This document shows, one piece after another, positions 24,301 through 33,604 of a DNA stretch of 64,000 nt. The DNA is from Panax quinquefolius (lineage: Eukaryota; Streptophyta; Magnoliopsida; Apiales; Araliaceae), in contig CM035152.1 of the NCBI GenBank assembly GCA_020205615.1, positions 150,836,166 through 150,900,165 of the forward strand, read 5' to 3'. The notes under the pieces were generated by a model. It saw only the letters and a list, made by a program, of their open reading frames with translations, did no database searches and was not told the origin of the DNA. Every line of letters begins with the position of its first letter. Position 1 is the first letter of the stretch. Both the position numbers and the translations under genes were made by a program.

Positions 24301-25779
24301 AACTGATGTCTAACTACAAAATAGCACCTTTCTGGGTGGTTCTAGGCTAATAAAATCCAGTAATACAAACTCACTAAAGCATGCTCCTCCCATGGAATAG
24401 AATCATTCTGATGGGGACTCCAAGTCAAGAACAAAGAAGAGATTTTTATATTTATTATTTGGAGTTTTTATTATGTTTAATATTAAAGTAGTTGATGTGA
24501 TTTATGTATTTTATTTATTAGTGTGGATTTATGATATTAATTAGTGATTAGGAATTATTAATAAGGGTATTTTAGTCGTTTAGTATTTTATTATTCTCCA
24601 AGTAAAATTAGGGTTCGAGTCTTTTTAAATAGTGATGTAATCCTCACAAATTATTTAGACAACAGAATACTGATATTGAAGTTGATTATTTTGTTCATCC
24701 CGTAGAGGTATCCTACCGTAGAGGTATTTATAATTTATTCATCTTGGTGTTGATACACTTGAGAGATCCTACGGAGTTTAAATCCTAGTTTATTTTTCAT
24801 TAATTCTTCATCTTAGATCACATTCCCACCCTTAGGAAGGCCTGCCTCAGCCAACAAAGTAAATAAGGTGTCGGCTTTGTCCTATTCCCATCACTGCAAA
24901 TGCCCTAAATACTGGCTGCCAAGTGCTTTTTCCTATCCTCCCCCAAAGGTAAATAATCAGTCACACTCAACTGCTTATTGAATGCTATGAAAAGAGATTG
25001 GGAAAGTGAGAAATAAAAGTCTCCTCCCGCGCCCATGGGTCAAGCAAAAACTGGACTCTCTCCTACCATCCCCACCTCAAAACCTGTGAAAATTATCCCC
25101 TTCTTTAGCTATGCCTTTCCACAACCTGAGGTCCCAGACCCCATAAGGCAACCTACATACTATTATAAGGTAACCACCCCGGCCAATCCCAAACCTTCAT
25201 AGAAAATATTTTTAGAGAAAGTGGGGTTCTCAAACTTTTTAAGATGAAAGTACACTTAGTAAAGGGAACACCACACTTGCAAAACTCAAATCCATCATGG
25301 TCACATATCACTACCACACCAACACCATTTGTGTTGCTATGTAGCAATAGTTATTCACTGAAACCACGACATATAAAACCATAACTTCCACCACTGCCAC
25401 CACCATCACTAGAACAACTTAAGAAATGAAATTTCCTTATTATTATAAAGAAAAATTGTATAATTGTTTATGAAATGAAATTTGTTATTATTATAATAAA
25501 GATTAATTGATAAAATGTGCAAGTAAATGGACCGTAATCATTAATTTACAATGAATAAATCATACCAAAAGAAAAACTTGATAGATAAGAAATTAGGCTA
25601 GGAAAAAACAGAAGTAGTAAAGACCAATTTAAAAGGATGATTACCTTTAAAGTTCCTTTGCAATGAGAACACTTGAAGCACGACTTGTGAAAATCAATTC
25701 CATCAGCAGACAACAACTCCATTGGATAGACTGTCTTTTGGCAGGCCTTGCATTTCTGTTGCGTACCAGTAAAAGACAT
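21385..25779 (-). CDS. WLIM2-type two-LIM-domain protein
   Basis: Five exons on the minus strand (25779-25645, 23614-23515, 23426-23392, 23305-23216 and 21594-21385) join in phase to 189 residues. LIM1 ligands are C10, C13, H31, C34, C37, C40, C58 and H61. LIM2 ligands are C108, C111, H129, C132, C135, C140, C156 and H159, with the four-residue spacing (SHGGC) typical of plant LIM2. The start MSFTGTQQKC and the end AASVPEA are characteristic of the WLIM2 subgroup. Plant WLIMs bind and bundle actin filaments and also enter the nucleus. All splice sites are GT-AG and no defect is seen. Intron 1 (2 kb) carries a LINE relic. A leader exon likely ends with donor CTTAAG|GTACGG at 26110. Confidence 0.95.
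23752..25170 (-). mobile_element. LINE-1 relic (ORF2 C-terminal end and 3' tail) in intron 1 of the LIM gene
   Basis: Read on the minus strand, about 25110-24830 gives broken pieces resembling plant L1 ORF2, such as FTGFEVG and FPNLFS-like blocks. Then 24300-24020 gives HxxLHC-like zf-RVT pieces with WxMVFSL-type hydrophobics. The 3' tail (about 23830-23752) reads VYSLCTWEP...F, the usual tail of plant L1 elements. Many stops and shifts are present, so it is dead. It is interrupted at about 24435-24825 by unrelated AT-rich DNA. Confidence 0.65.
24435..24825. other. AT-rich segment interrupting the LINE relic
   Basis: About 390 bp without LINE similarity splits the LINE relic. It contains a duplicated CCGTAGAGGTAT word (about 24701 and 24716). 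The size would suit a solo LTR or a MITE, but no terminal repeats or target duplication could be fixed. Confidence 0.35.
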
Positions 25780-26651
25780 AGTTTTGCCTTAGATCTGATT
25801 TCGACCTTCTCTAATTTCCTTAATTCACCAATAACCAAACCAATTGACCTAGCTGCTGCCTCTTTAGCACAAATTCAGCTCCAATCCCAAACAATCTTAA
25901 GCTTCTCTTCAACTTGAAACACAAAACAAACTCAAAATTTCAGAGAGCTCGATCTGAAACTAAAATAGTAGATTCAAAAACTAAACGCCCTCTCCCCTTC
26001 TTCCTCCTTCCCACCAATTACAGCATAAAAGCATGAATTTCGGTTATATAGATCTGAACTTAGAATCTGTGATCAATCAAAATCATTTGAACAAAACACT
26101 TATCCGTACCTTAAGAAAGAAATTCAGATAGAGTTGATCGATCCGTCCTTGACTGTGAGCTGATCAGCTGAAGATTCTTGAAGAATTTTAAACGGCAAGA
26201 AATAGTCGTAAAGTATAGGGAGCTTTTAATTTATTTATGGCGCATTATATGTAGATGTGCGTGCATGCGGGGGTTGGACACTGGAGAGATAAAAGGATTG
26301 GAGGCTTTTTGCAGCGAGGGGATGACACACAACTGAGAGAAGATCCTACTTATTTTTTCTATTCTTCTTTTCTCTCACTTAAATTTTCTTAAGTTGGGTC
26401 GAATCGTAAATCATATTAATCAAACCAAATGAATTTGCTTAACCATTTTTATTTATTCAGTTGGTTAAAGTTTGAACCTATATTTTTAAAATAAATATAG
26501 TTAATTAATGATTAACCATTTTTCAACCTATATTCTATTCAATTGCACTCATCTCTCTCTCAGTAACCCCACCAAACACGATTATTTTTTTTGGATGGAT
26601 GGAAGTAGAGAGTGAGTGGTGTATCATGTCATAATCACTTAATATTAATTT
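25780..26651 (-). promoter_or_regulatory. leader and promoter region of the LIM gene
   Basis: Minus-strand leader exon candidate about 26220-26110 with donor CTTAAG|GTACGG; its acceptor is probably CGAAATCAG just before ATCTAAGGCAAAACTATG (about 25795), though the tract there is poor. Upstream of about 26220 lies the promoter. No clear TATA box could be fixed. Confidence 0.45.
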
Positions 26652-27481
26652 ATTTTGAGAAAGAGTGGTGGGGGTGGGGTGGGGTGGGGTGGGGGGTGGG
26701 GGTGGGGGATGAGGGTGAGGGTGGGGGTGAGTGGGTAGGGGTAGGGGTGGGGATGGGAGGGTGGGTGGGGTATACATGTCGCTTAATATAATTTTTTTTG
26801 AGAGGGAGTGTTGGGTGGGTAGGTAGGTGGGTGGGGTGGGGTGGGGTGGGGTGGGGTGTGAGTAGGTAGGTGGGGTGGGGTATACATAATCGCTTAATCA
26901 TCGTTTTTGGGAGGGGAGTGTTGGGTGGATAGGCGGGTGGTAGGTAGGTAGGTGGTGGGTGGGTGGTGGGTGGGGGTGGGGGTGGTGGGTGGGGTGGGGT
27001 GTGGGTGGGTGGGGGTGGGGTGTGGGTGGGTGGGGTGCGTGGGTAAGTGGGGTGGAGGGTGGGTGAGTGGGTGGGGTGGTGGGCGGGCGGGTGGGTGGGT
27101 GGGGATCTTGGGTAAGGGAAGGAAGGGAAGGGAAGGGAAGGGAAGGGGTGGGGTGGAGTGGGGTGGGGGGTATGGGGTATATACATAATCCATAATATTA
27201 TTTTTTTTAGTGGTAGTGGGGGTGGTGGGGTGGGGGTAAGCGGTGGGGTGGGTAGGTGAGGGTGGGTAGGTGGGGGTGGGGTGGGAGTGGGGGGTAGGGG
27301 TATATCTGTCACATAATATTATTATTTTGGGATGGGGTGGGGTGGAGTGGGGTGGGGTGGAGTGGTATATACATAATCACATAATATTATTTTTTTTAGT
27401 GGAAGTGAGATGGGGTGGGGTGGGGTGGGGTGGGGTGGGGTGGGGCGAGGGTAAATGGTATATACATAATCACATAATATT
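26652..27481 (+). repeat. G-rich composite minisatellite
   Basis: Six G-rich blocks (mostly GGGGT, GGTGG and GGTGGGT units, 50-280 bp each) alternate with seven copies of an AT-rich spacer. The spacer has the form GTATATACATAATCACATAATATTATTTTTTTT and starts near 26634, 26771, 26879, 27176, 27299, 27364 and 27458. The G-rich strand is plus. Dozens of GGG/GGGG runs with short loops give very high G-quadruplex potential. Long proline/threonine/histidine frames on the minus strand are by-products of the repeat. Confidence 0.9.
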
Positions 27482-27679
27482 AGTGTCAAATCAGGTCTTC
27501 ATGAAACCCATAACTCATAACAATATTAAAATGGTTAATATGATTTTTAACCATAACCATATGGTTCCAACCCACATTATCCATATTAAAAATGGTTAAT
27601 ATGGTTTTAGTTCTTAAATGAAACCATAATCATATTTTGAAAACCAAAACCAACCTATAACCATATTTTGCCAGGCCTA
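27482..27679. other. short region with AACCATA repeats
   Basis: The word AACCATA(A/T) and its complement recur about every 20-30 bp (27530-27665). It could be the edge of an old transposon. No gene is seen. Confidence 0.4.
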
Positions 27680-28019
27680 CTCGGTTCCATATTAAGTGTC
27701 GTTTTAGGGAAAAAAACTGATTCCTAATTAAGTGTCGTTTGTATATTTTTAGGAGAAATTTTCTCATATTTTTCTGATTTACCCCTAAATCTTCTTTTCA
27801 AGTGCAACACTTTCCAAGTAAATTTATTTCCATAAAAACACAACACCTAATTCCTCTCCACTTTCCAAAGAAATTTATTCTTATAAAAACACTACTTATT
27901 CTATTCTATTCTCTCTCTTATTTAAGGAGAGATATAGGTTAGTTTGCAACTTAATTGGAGGAGAGAGACTACCAACACATAAGGGGTAAATATGAAAATT
28001 GGGATCTATATTAATTATA

Positions 28020-28212
28020 GAATAATGTTAGAGACACAAACTATTCTATAAATATTTTAACGAAGCAATAATGTGGCATCTTTCGCGTGAGATATTATGT
28101 GGGTTAGAAAGCTACATTGAAACAATTTGTAAATTAATATGCTGAGGTGGAGTATGCCACATCAACAACTTATAAAATATTTATAAAATAATTTGTGTCT
28201 GTAGCATTATTC
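28020..28212. mobile_element. 193-bp Mutator-type MITE
   Basis: Inverted ends GAATAATGTTAGAGACACAA and, in reverse complement, GAATAATGCTACAGACACAA extend for about 40 bp. Perfect 9-bp target duplications, TTAATTATA, lie at 28011-28019 and 28213-28221. A 9-bp duplication points to the Mutator superfamily. It has no coding capacity. Confidence 0.85.
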
Positions 28213-28258
28213 TTAATTATAAAGTAATAATATTCTTAATATGTGTGTTTATGTACTA

Positions 28259-28766
28259 CAATAAGTCTGAGGCGACCGTGTTTAGTGTCCGGCTAATGTG
28301 GATTGTCCACATCAGCAGAGAAAGAAAAAACACGAAAGCTGATTAATACACTTAACTTTACCAATCCTCTATCCCGCTTTACCATTATCAAACTCTCTCT
28401 CCCTTTCTCACCAAAGTCACCATCTACAAACTTCCACCCAAAATCGGAAGCAAAATCAGCAGCAAACTTCTTTCTCCTGTAACAAAATCTATGAAAATCA
28501 GCAATAAGAGAGGTATGCATATATATGATGTACGAATATTGATAATATATATGTATATATTTATGCCCTAAAACTGATTTCAAGATTTTGAAATCCATTT
28601 TTTCGATGATGCTCTTCTTCTCCCTGTTTGCTTCACAAAATCTCAGTTGTAGAGTGGTTTTTCTCTGAATCATTGTTTGAATATTGGTCTTTATCTGCAC
28701 ATAAGTAATATTGCATCACTGATTTAATGGTGTGCTGGTGTCGGTTGCTAATTTTTGCTAATGGTT
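28259..28766 (+). repeat. left terminal inverted repeat of the Pack-MULE
   Basis: About 508 bp matches the reverse complement of 31380-31873 with scattered substitutions and small indels. An open frame on the minus strand (28293-28700) lies wholly in the arm and has a partial counterpart in the right arm. It is probably not a gene. Confidence 0.85.
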
Positions 28767-29408
28767 AGACACTAGGTTGTAGTTAAGACCCGCCCATCAA
28801 AACTAGGAGCACCAATCCGTTATTTAACTTATGTTCACAATGGCCAGATTAACCAAAAAATTGAAATTGTTTTCCACGGGGCATATTCCAAACCCAAAAA
28901 CAAAATATTAGACAGTATGTCTACACAGACAAAATCCTATTAAGGGTTAAGGTACTCCTAATGACAGACGACGAGACATCCCAAACTACTAAAACCCAGA
29001 TCCAATATCAAAACATACATGGTAACGATGAATTAAAATCTTGAGATTTGAAGATGTTTTTAATTTTAGAAGATAGTGGTGGGTTCAGTTAAATCATTTC
29101 GGCTCCACATTTTCTGTTTTTGAGATTATGTTTGTATGTAGTTTATCAACTCCATAACCCAATTCTGTTTGTCCTTGTGTTGTGTTCTCTATTCACACAT
29201 GCTAGTGCTAGTGGGGGTGGGGTTATTATTGCTTGTGGACATAACTAAGTTCATTACTTCATTTTTTAATAACTTGAGCTTTTGAAGCGGAGTACTGTAG
29301 AACATGTACAAGCTCCTTCTAATGGAAATATAAAACTTTATGAGAATTTGGTACATTAGACATTTACACGACATACTTGAATGTAACTATTTAGAGTAAA
29401 GAATATAG

Positions 29409-30056
29409 ATTGACAAAGTTCATGACATTCACGGGATGTGATTGATAGTTGAAAGGGAGGAAGACTGCTATAAGGCACTGGGAATTGTTCATCAGTTATG
29501 GTCTGAAGTACCTGGAAAGTTCAAGGACAATATAAATCCTCCCAAGTTTAATGGGTAAGTTTTATGTTTAAGCGAGTGTGCAATAATATATGCTTCATTA
29601 TTTTATTCTAAATTGAAAGTTTATTTGTAGGTATGAGTCTCTACACACAGTAGTCATGGGGGAAGACATGGTTCCACTTGAAGTTCAGATTAGAACGAAG
29701 GAGATGCACTTGCAAGCTGAATATGGATTTGCAGCTCATTGGAGATACAAAGAAGGCGACTGTAAATACTCCTCCTTTGTGCTTCAAATGGTTGAATGGG
29801 CACGCTGGGTTGTCACGTGGCAATGTGAGACAATGGTGAATGACAGATCTGCCATTGCTTATGCTGTACAAAGAAGGAGACTGTAAGTGATCCCTGCTGC
29901 ATGCTGAAAATGGGAGATGTGGTAGAACTAACCCCAACCATCCCTGATAAGTCATTGACAGTATACAGAGAAGAGATTCAGCGTATGTACGACTAGGGTC
30001 TCTCTTTATCAAGCAGAGAACACGCCACCACTGGCATGGTTGGGGGGAGAAGTTGA
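29409..30056 (+). pseudogene. captured fragment of an RSH1-like (p)ppGpp synthetase/hydrolase gene
   Basis: Exon 29409-29554 starts right after an AG and gives IDKVHDIHGM, a stop (TGA, where the family has arginine), then [20 protein letters not shown]. An intact intron (29555-29630, GTAAGT...TTTGTAG) follows. Exon 29631 onward gives [43 protein letters not shown] sequence and [10 protein letters not shown], ending in TAA at about 29884. After a deletion of the TGS-domain part, [27 protein letters not shown] continues to stops. RSH enzymes make and break the alarmone (p)ppGpp in chloroplasts. This copy lacks the N-terminal hydrolase, has stops and cannot encode the enzyme. Confidence 0.88.
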
Positions 30057-30588
30057 GCCTGCTCACCTTTCTACATTGTATGCCATTGATGACAACCACT
30101 TAAAACTGTATATACACCACAAGTCTTTGTACATAATAGCTTTATCTTTCTGTCATAAGACGATTGCTAACTGATTTTCATGTTGTAGAGGTGGAAAATT
30201 TTAAGAAACTGATTGTTTTCAATGTTGTTACTAACAGATAACAGTCACGTCTATGAACTATGAAGATGACATTGACTATTTATTAACCATGGGCTCAATA
30301 GAATCGAGTAAAATCCTTAAAAGTAAATATTTTAATAGTATTGTTTTCTCATATAACAAATTGGGATGCGATGATTGTTGGGTTCCCAAATTTGGTTAGA
30401 TGGCAACAATACAGCTTGCAGTTTTGGTTAACAAATTATGAAACATGAAGAGGAATGAAATAAGAGCCGCTCTTGCTCATGATTTACAAATGGATTCAGA
30501 ACAAATCTGCAAAATACATTAATTTTCTCTTCATTGCACTACCATTGTGCATTTGGGGAATCATAATGAAGTATATGATTCATTATCT
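30057..30588. other. Pack-MULE interior of unknown origin
   Basis: About 530 bp between the two captured gene pieces. I recognise no protein similarity. It may be 3' flank of the RSH1-like donor gene or of the TAF9 donor gene. Confidence 0.4.
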
Positions 30589-31315
30589 TCATCTTGGAAG
30601 TTTAGCTCCAAGGGCAAAGGATACTCGCCGAGGAGTATTTTGACTCGAATCTGCCATTAATTTTTGGGTTGTGTTGGGATTAGGGTCAACACTCTCTTCA
30701 TCCTCCTATGTTCTTCAACTGCTAGGCTAGTTTGCTTCTTTGGGATGGCAAGTTGGTAATTTGGACTGATCAAAGTGTCCTGTTCAGGGGGATGTGGGAT
30801 CCCTGGTCCTGCGATCGATTTTGGTAATGAGATTTTGTTCCTCTTCCTAGCCAACTCCAACAGGACCTGTGAATATTTAGAAATCTTAAATCAAATGCGT
30901 GCATGTGCACACAAGCAACTAAATACAAATGAGATTAGAAGAAGATGGTAAGTTGCTACATATCCAAGCTGGAACACGAAGATAACGCAAGTATGCTTAA
31001 TAGATATTAAACCTACTAGAAAGAAGAAAATTGTTGGCAAGCAATGTCTTTCCTTAAAAGGGAAAGAATAAAGCAAATAATTAAAGAAAGTGAGGTGCAC
31101 TTCAGATTTAAGTAAATGATATTGCTATGAAGAATTCTAGCAATGCCAGTAACTCTCAAACTAGGATTGCCCTGCTGACTAAACAGTAAACAGGAAATCA
31201 AATAGTCCCCAAAAGAAACACGAGAAAAATATATTAACAACTCCTCCTTCTGAACCATGTCCTCCTCAATCACATTTATATAAGGCTTACCTCTGGTCGT
31301 GGGGGGTAGGATAGT
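30589..31315 (-). pseudogene. captured fragment of a TAF9 (TFIID subunit) gene
   Basis: On the minus strand the last exon starts after ATATTCACAG at 30866 and reads [17 protein letters not shown], then [20 protein letters not shown] and [13 protein letters not shown]. This is the conserved segment just C-terminal of the TAF9 histone fold. A frame change follows. The natural C-terminal frame is still readable (TPRRVSFALGAKLPR) and ends TGA at 30589. Upstream lies an intron (31290-30867) and about 25 bp of the previous exon ending CCAGAG|GTAAGC. The histone fold and start are absent, so no working protein is possible. Confidence 0.8.
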
Positions 31316-31379
31316 CTCTCACACTAACCGAAAAAAGTCTACTAAGGACGAATTGAAGACCAAAAAATTGAATTGAAAA

Positions 31380-31873
31380 CATTAGCAAAATTAGCAACCG
31401 ACACCAGCACACCATTAAATCAGTGATGCAATATTACTTATGTGCAGATAAAGACCAATATTCAAACAATGATTCAGAGAAAAACCACTCTAAAACTGAA
31501 ATTTTGTGAAGCAAACAGGGAGAAGAAGAGCATCGAAAAAATGGATTTCAAAATCTTGAAATCAGTTTTAGGGCATAAATATATACAATATGTGTATGCA
31601 TACCTCTCTTTCTGCTGATTTTGATGGATTTTGTTCTAGGAGGAAGAAGTTTGCTGCTGATTTTGCTTCAGATTTTGGGCGGAAGTTTGTAGATGGGACT
31701 TTGGTGAGAAAGGGATAGAGAGAGTGTGTGATATTGGTAAAGCATGATAAAAAATTGGTAAAGTTAGTGTATTAATCAGCTTCCGTATTTTTTTCTTTCT
31801 CTGCTGATGTGGACAATCCACATCAGCCGGTCACTAAACACAATCGGCAAACACGGTCGCCCCAGACTTATTG
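31380..31873 (-). repeat. right terminal inverted repeat of the Pack-MULE
   Basis: The inverted counterpart of 28259-28766. The two arms differ by small indels (for example, a TATA-rich loop of about 25 bp at 28515-28560 is shortened here). Confidence 0.85.
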
Positions 31874-31911
31874 TATGTACTAACGACATTTAATATGGAA
31901 TTGAGGAAGTA

Positions 31912-32551
31912 TCATTTATCAAATAAAATTTGTTTAAAATTTTATCACTATCCCTTTATAGAAAGTTGAAAATTATTAATACAAGAAAAAAAAATTCTTG
32001 GGACAATGAGAGAAGGTAGGGGTAATATAGAAAAATAAATAATTTATTGTCCTTGAAAGTTATAAACCACAAACTTTTTGGAACAAATTTTTTCCTTTTA
32101 AAACGATAATCTTTTAGGAATGGAGAGAGTATTAAGTAAGAGACTAGATGCTAAATATTTAAGTAGAAGATACAAGAGGGACAGAGAAAATAGGGACAGA
32201 TGATTTGCTCACAACACGAAGTGGATGGTAGAATAGGGGAGTAATTTAACTTTGATCAATATAATATCGACATGCAGACCAAAAAATAATCTCTCTCTTC
32301 ATGTGTGTCAGCACAGTATTACTTAATTGACCAATTTATTATAAAGTTAACTTTATAGTAATCGGATCCGTAAAATAAATAAGTATAAAAATGGATAGGA
32401 GAAAGAAATAAAGAACAAACAACTAATTTACTCCGTCTCTCTATATTATAATATGTTATATTTAAATATTTAAATTTGGTTATTTATATTCAAAACAACC
32501 TAATATTTAACAATAAATTAATAAAATAATTGAAATATCATTAATAAAATG

Positions 32552-32583
<32 letters not shown>

Positions 32584-33444
32584 ACTACTACTATATTATA
32601 ACTATCATAAATATCAATTTCTTAAAATAATAATGTTCATTATGAGAATCAAAGTATTGTCGCTCGTTATATTTATACAAAAAAAGATAAATTTATTTGT
32701 TAACATGTTGAAATTAAAATCCTTCATAAACTTTAATGTAGAGTGTATACTCCTTTCAAAAAAAAAATGTAGTGCATAGTGTATACTATTGTCTTGAGAT
32801 GAGAAATAGACTAAATAGTTACCTTGTCACATGACCACTAAGCAAAACAACCCCTATGTTCAGTGGTCATATCGTAGGAGCTGTCGCTGAGATGCAAAAC
32901 ATTACGAAATGTATGTTTATTAGTTGTTTCACGTCGCTCCGGCACTATATGAACGGTGAAATTTATTTTAATTTTTAGACGGCCCAGATAATTTATTAAG
33001 GTGAACAGAAAATTCAAAATCAGTTGTATTTTGTTAGATAGATTTGAATATTTATACAACTTGGTACAACTTAGACTTCCATCAGATAGGAAACTGGAAA
33101 TTCACAACAAAAAATGATATTTTTACATGAAAATCATCGCTATAGATCCTAAAAAATACATCTATAATAATATTTTTCATGTAAAAATATTAAAAAATAT
33201 TGTGAAAATATCATTTTCCAACAAATAATGTAAAAGAGTCATGGTATAAATTATATGAAATTTTTACAATGACTACCTAAAAAATAGTAAAGGCTAAACG
33301 AAGGTAGAAGATAAATATATGTTATTAACTATAGTTCTAAGGTAATTTGTTAGAATAAAACAGGTGAAACAATTATTTTGGTCCTTGTACTTGCTTTCAC
33401 TTTTATCCATGTACATTTTTTTTATAATAGTTAAAAGAATAACG
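31912..33444. other. AT-rich intergenic DNA with small repeats
   Basis: No gene is recognised. It contains an (AT)n/(GT)n tract at 32551-32582, a Stowaway-like left terminus (TTTACTCCGTCTCTCTATATT at about 32431) without a partner, and the dispersed repeat copy listed next. Near 33377 GGTCCTTGTACTTGCTTTCAC resembles a transposon terminus, but the partner end was not found. Confidence 0.4.
32925..33043 (+). repeat. dispersed repeat copy 2
   Basis: Matches 14243-14360 over about 118 bp with substitutions and small indels (shared GACGGCCCAGAT, ATTTATTA and CAGTTGTATTTTGTTAGAT). The stem of the hairpin is damaged here. Confidence 0.65.
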
Positions 33445-33604
33445 TGACGCCCCCAAAATAGGTATACATCATCTATTCTGAGTCGTCAAAAACATGGTAC
33501 AGAATATAAATACAATCTTAAATATACAACATGAGCTGTGAGTTTTAATACAAATATTGTCTTCTAGAAAGTATTCAAACTCAAAATAAGTCCTCAATAC
33601 ATTT
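33445..33604 (+). repeat. fragment of an LTR related to element B
   Basis: Starts (TG)TGACGCCCCCAAAATAGG and matches the first about 160 bp of the B LTRs (50871 and 57657). It is cut at 33604 by the next LTR fragment, which starts TGTAACGCCCC. Confidence 0.75.

Larger units (their letters stand above)
28259..31873. mobile_element. Pack-MULE carrying fragments of two host genes
   Basis: The 3,615-bp element starts CAATAAGTCTGAGGCGACCG and ends with the inverted counterpart CGGTCGCCCCAGACTTATTG. Perfect 9-bp target duplications, TATGTACTA, lie at 28250-28258 and 31874-31882. The inverted arms are about 500 bp each. The interior has no transposase. It carries an RSH1-like gene fragment (plus, 29409-30056) and a TAF9 fragment (minus, 30589-about 31315), each retaining introns. 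The pieces were therefore captured from genomic DNA and not from mRNA. The element depends on a transposase supplied elsewhere. Confidence 0.9.
27680..31909. mobile_element. Stowaway-like element split by two later insertions
   Basis: The left end CTCGGTTCCATATTAAGTGTCG at 27680 is matched by the inverted right end CGACATTTAATATGGAATTGAGG at 31884-31906. Both flank as TA (27678-27679 and 31910-31911), the usual Stowaway target. Without the two Mutator-type insertions (28020-28212 and 28259-31873, each with one 9-bp duplication) the element would be about 0.4 kb. Confidence 0.6.

Noticed and set aside
26650..27312. Long proline/threonine/histidine-rich frames on the minus strand and glycine-rich frames on plus
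   Set aside because: They are translations of the G-rich minisatellite. Composition and overlap in several frames show no real protein.
28293..28700. 135-residue frame on the minus strand
   Set aside because: It lies inside the left terminal repeat of the Pack-MULE, has no recognisable domain, and the matching right arm does not keep the frame.
29641..30099. 152-residue minus-strand frame opposite the RSH1-like fragment
   Set aside because: It is a shadow of the coding strand. The plus-strand reading matches a known family and has a spliced intron.
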